Source: Entomomonas sp. E2T0
GTDB lineage: Bacteria > Pseudomonadota > Gammaproteobacteria > Pseudomonadales > Pseudomonadaceae
Length of the DNA stretch: 64,000 bases
Assembly (NCBI RefSeq): GCF_025985425.1
Contig: NZ_CP094972.1
Location: 1,116,001 to 1,180,000, forward strand
Direction of reading: 5' to 3'
This document shows, piece after piece, positions 63,120 to 64,000 of this stretch. The position numbers and the translations under genes were made by a program. The first letter of the stretch is position 1; each line of letters begins with the position of its first letter. The notes beneath the pieces are model-generated. The model did not search any database. It was not told the DNA's origin and saw only the letters and a program-made list of their open reading frames with translations.

Positions 63120-63584
63120 CTAAGTTTTTATTTTGTAACCAAGCTGTTGCCATACCTGATAGCTTGCAATTGCTACTGTATTAGATAAATTTAAGCTACG
63201 GCTATTGGGTTGCATGGGGAGTTTTACTTTTTGTTGATCATTTAGGCTATTTAAAATTTCCATGGGTAAGCCACGAGTTTCTGGTCCAAAAAGTAAAGCA
63301 TCACCTAATTGATACTGTACATCGCTATAAATATGGGTTGCTTTAGTGGTAAAAGCAAAAAGTCTAGGATAATCTAGTATTTGCAAACAATCTTGTAAGC
63401 TATCATATTGTTTTACTTGTGCAAATTCATGATAGTCTAATCCTGCACGACGTAATCTTTTATCATCTAAAATAAAGCCTAAAGGTTTTATTAGATGTAA
63501 CTGACAACCTATATTGGCACAAAGACGAATGATATTTCCTGTATTGGGCGGAATTTCAGGTTGAAATAAAATGATATGAAACAT
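63120..63584 (-). CDS. trmL: tRNA (cytidine(34)-2'-O)-methyltransferase
   Basis: SPOUT-class methyltransferase that modifies the wobble base of leucine tRNAs. 154 residues. FQPEIPPNTGNIIRLCAN, LLFGPETRGLP and NSRSLNLSNTVAIASY form the SAM-binding knot. It is divergent from the partial response regulator gene. Confidence 0.96.
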   Translation of the reverse strand: MFHIILFQPEIPPNTGNIIRLCANIGCQLHLIKPLGFILDDKRLRRAGLDYHEFAQVKQYDSLQDCLQILDYPRLFAFTTKATHIYSDVQYQLGDALLFGPETRGLPMEILNSLNDQQKVKLPMQPNSRSLNLSNTVAIASYQVWQQLGYKIKT

Positions 63585-63725
63585 AAGTTATAAAGATAAT
63601 TTTTTAGATGTAATGCATTATTATAGCATTAACCTATTTTTTATTTAGAATGCTTTTAGCCAAAAATGTAAAAGATTTGTTAGGAAAATGATAAGCACAT
63701 TTTAATAATTTATAATAGGACTATT

Positions 63726-64000
63726 ATGAAAATATTAGTTATTGAAGATAATAAAGATATTCTAATTAATGTGGTTGATTACCTTTCAATTAAAGGGTAT
63801 GACGTTGATTGTGCACAAAATGGTATAACAGGCCTTAATCTGGCTACTGAAAATTTTTATGATCTAATCGTATTAGATATTATGTTACCAGGGATGGATG
63901 GTTTAGAGGTTTGTAAACTATTACGTTCAGATCCTCGTAAAACTGTGCCAATTATAATGTTAACTGCGCGAGACTCCATAGATGACCGAATAGCAGGTTT
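63726..64000 (+). CDS. colR: Response regulator, ColR-like (3' truncated)
   Basis: The first 91 or so codons of an OmpR-class response regulator run off the window. Visible are IEDNKDI, the phosphoacceptor Asp in LIVLDIMLPGMDG, and the Thr switch in IIMLTARD. The phrasing RDILANLADYL/KGYTVDCAQ, which I remember from Pseudomonas ColR, is close to KDILINVVDYLSIKGYDVDC here. ColRS controls envelope maintenance and metal tolerance. The DNA-binding domain and the expected sensor gene colS lie outside. Confidence 0.75.
   Translation, partial: MKILVIEDNKDILINVVDYLSIKGYDVDCAQNGITGLNLATENFYDLIVLDIMLPGMDGLEVCKLLRSDPRKTVPIIMLTARDSIDDRIAG

Overview
The window is a stretch of an AT-rich gammaproteobacterial chromosome, best matched to the Pseudomonadales. 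Evidence for this is a TTG-started rpoC, Pseudomonas-like starts for RpoB, AccA and PmbA, a 669-residue TgpA-type transglutaminase, a creBCD locus, the tldD-darP-pmbA arrangement and a ColR-like regulator at the right edge. Low GC, missing pieces of classic synteny (no tufB, no S10 operon after tuf, no gacA before uvrC) and many long AT-rich gaps suggest a host-associated, partly reduced lineage such as an insect-gut Pseudomonadaceae. That placement is inference from remembered family features, not a database result.

Layout. 1-4.3 kb: a truncated DHA2-type MFS exporter, rph, a CDF metal transporter and an iron-dependent alcohol dehydrogenase. 4.5-7.6 kb: a membrane-anchored glutaredoxin, a GDSL lipoprotein esterase, and the rtcB2-prfH pair (RNA ligase plus ribosome rescue factor) behind a structured leader with a 13-codon mini-ORF. 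7.6-12.3 kb (minus): MFS transporter, YkgJ-type protein, glycerate kinase and uvrC as an apparent operon. 12.5-16.6 kb: a GNAT acetyltransferase and a solitary pilY1. 16.6-18.25 kb: gene-poor AT-rich DNA with one XRE regulator and several inverted repeats. 18.25-20.2 kb: formaldehyde detoxification (frmA-fghA). 20.4-25.1 kb: creB-creC, a class D beta-lactamase and creD with a small overlapping gene; the beta-lactamase and creD diverge from a region holding five exactly 11-bp-phased repeats. 25.4-28.8 kb: tldD, darP, pmbA. 29.2-33 kb: an autotransporter and a GST. 33.3-40.3 kb: dnaE, a membrane sulfatase-fold enzyme, a TPM-domain protein and accA.

40.36-57.1 kb is the central information-processing cluster: tRNA-Tyr, Gly, Thr, Trp, then secE-nusG, rplKA, rplJL, rpoBC, rpsLG, fusA and tuf. 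The L10 leader and the rplL-rpoB attenuator are visible. 57.3-61.2 kb is a moxR-DUF58-tgpA operon. The right end carries a universal stress protein, glutaryl-CoA dehydrogenase, trmL and the start of a response regulator gene.

The two most interesting places are the blaOXA/creD control region, which looks like an activator array for CreB, and the leader of rtcB2-prfH, which looks like a translation-sensing switch for a ribosome-repair operon. No CRISPR array, prophage, insertion sequence or rRNA gene was seen.
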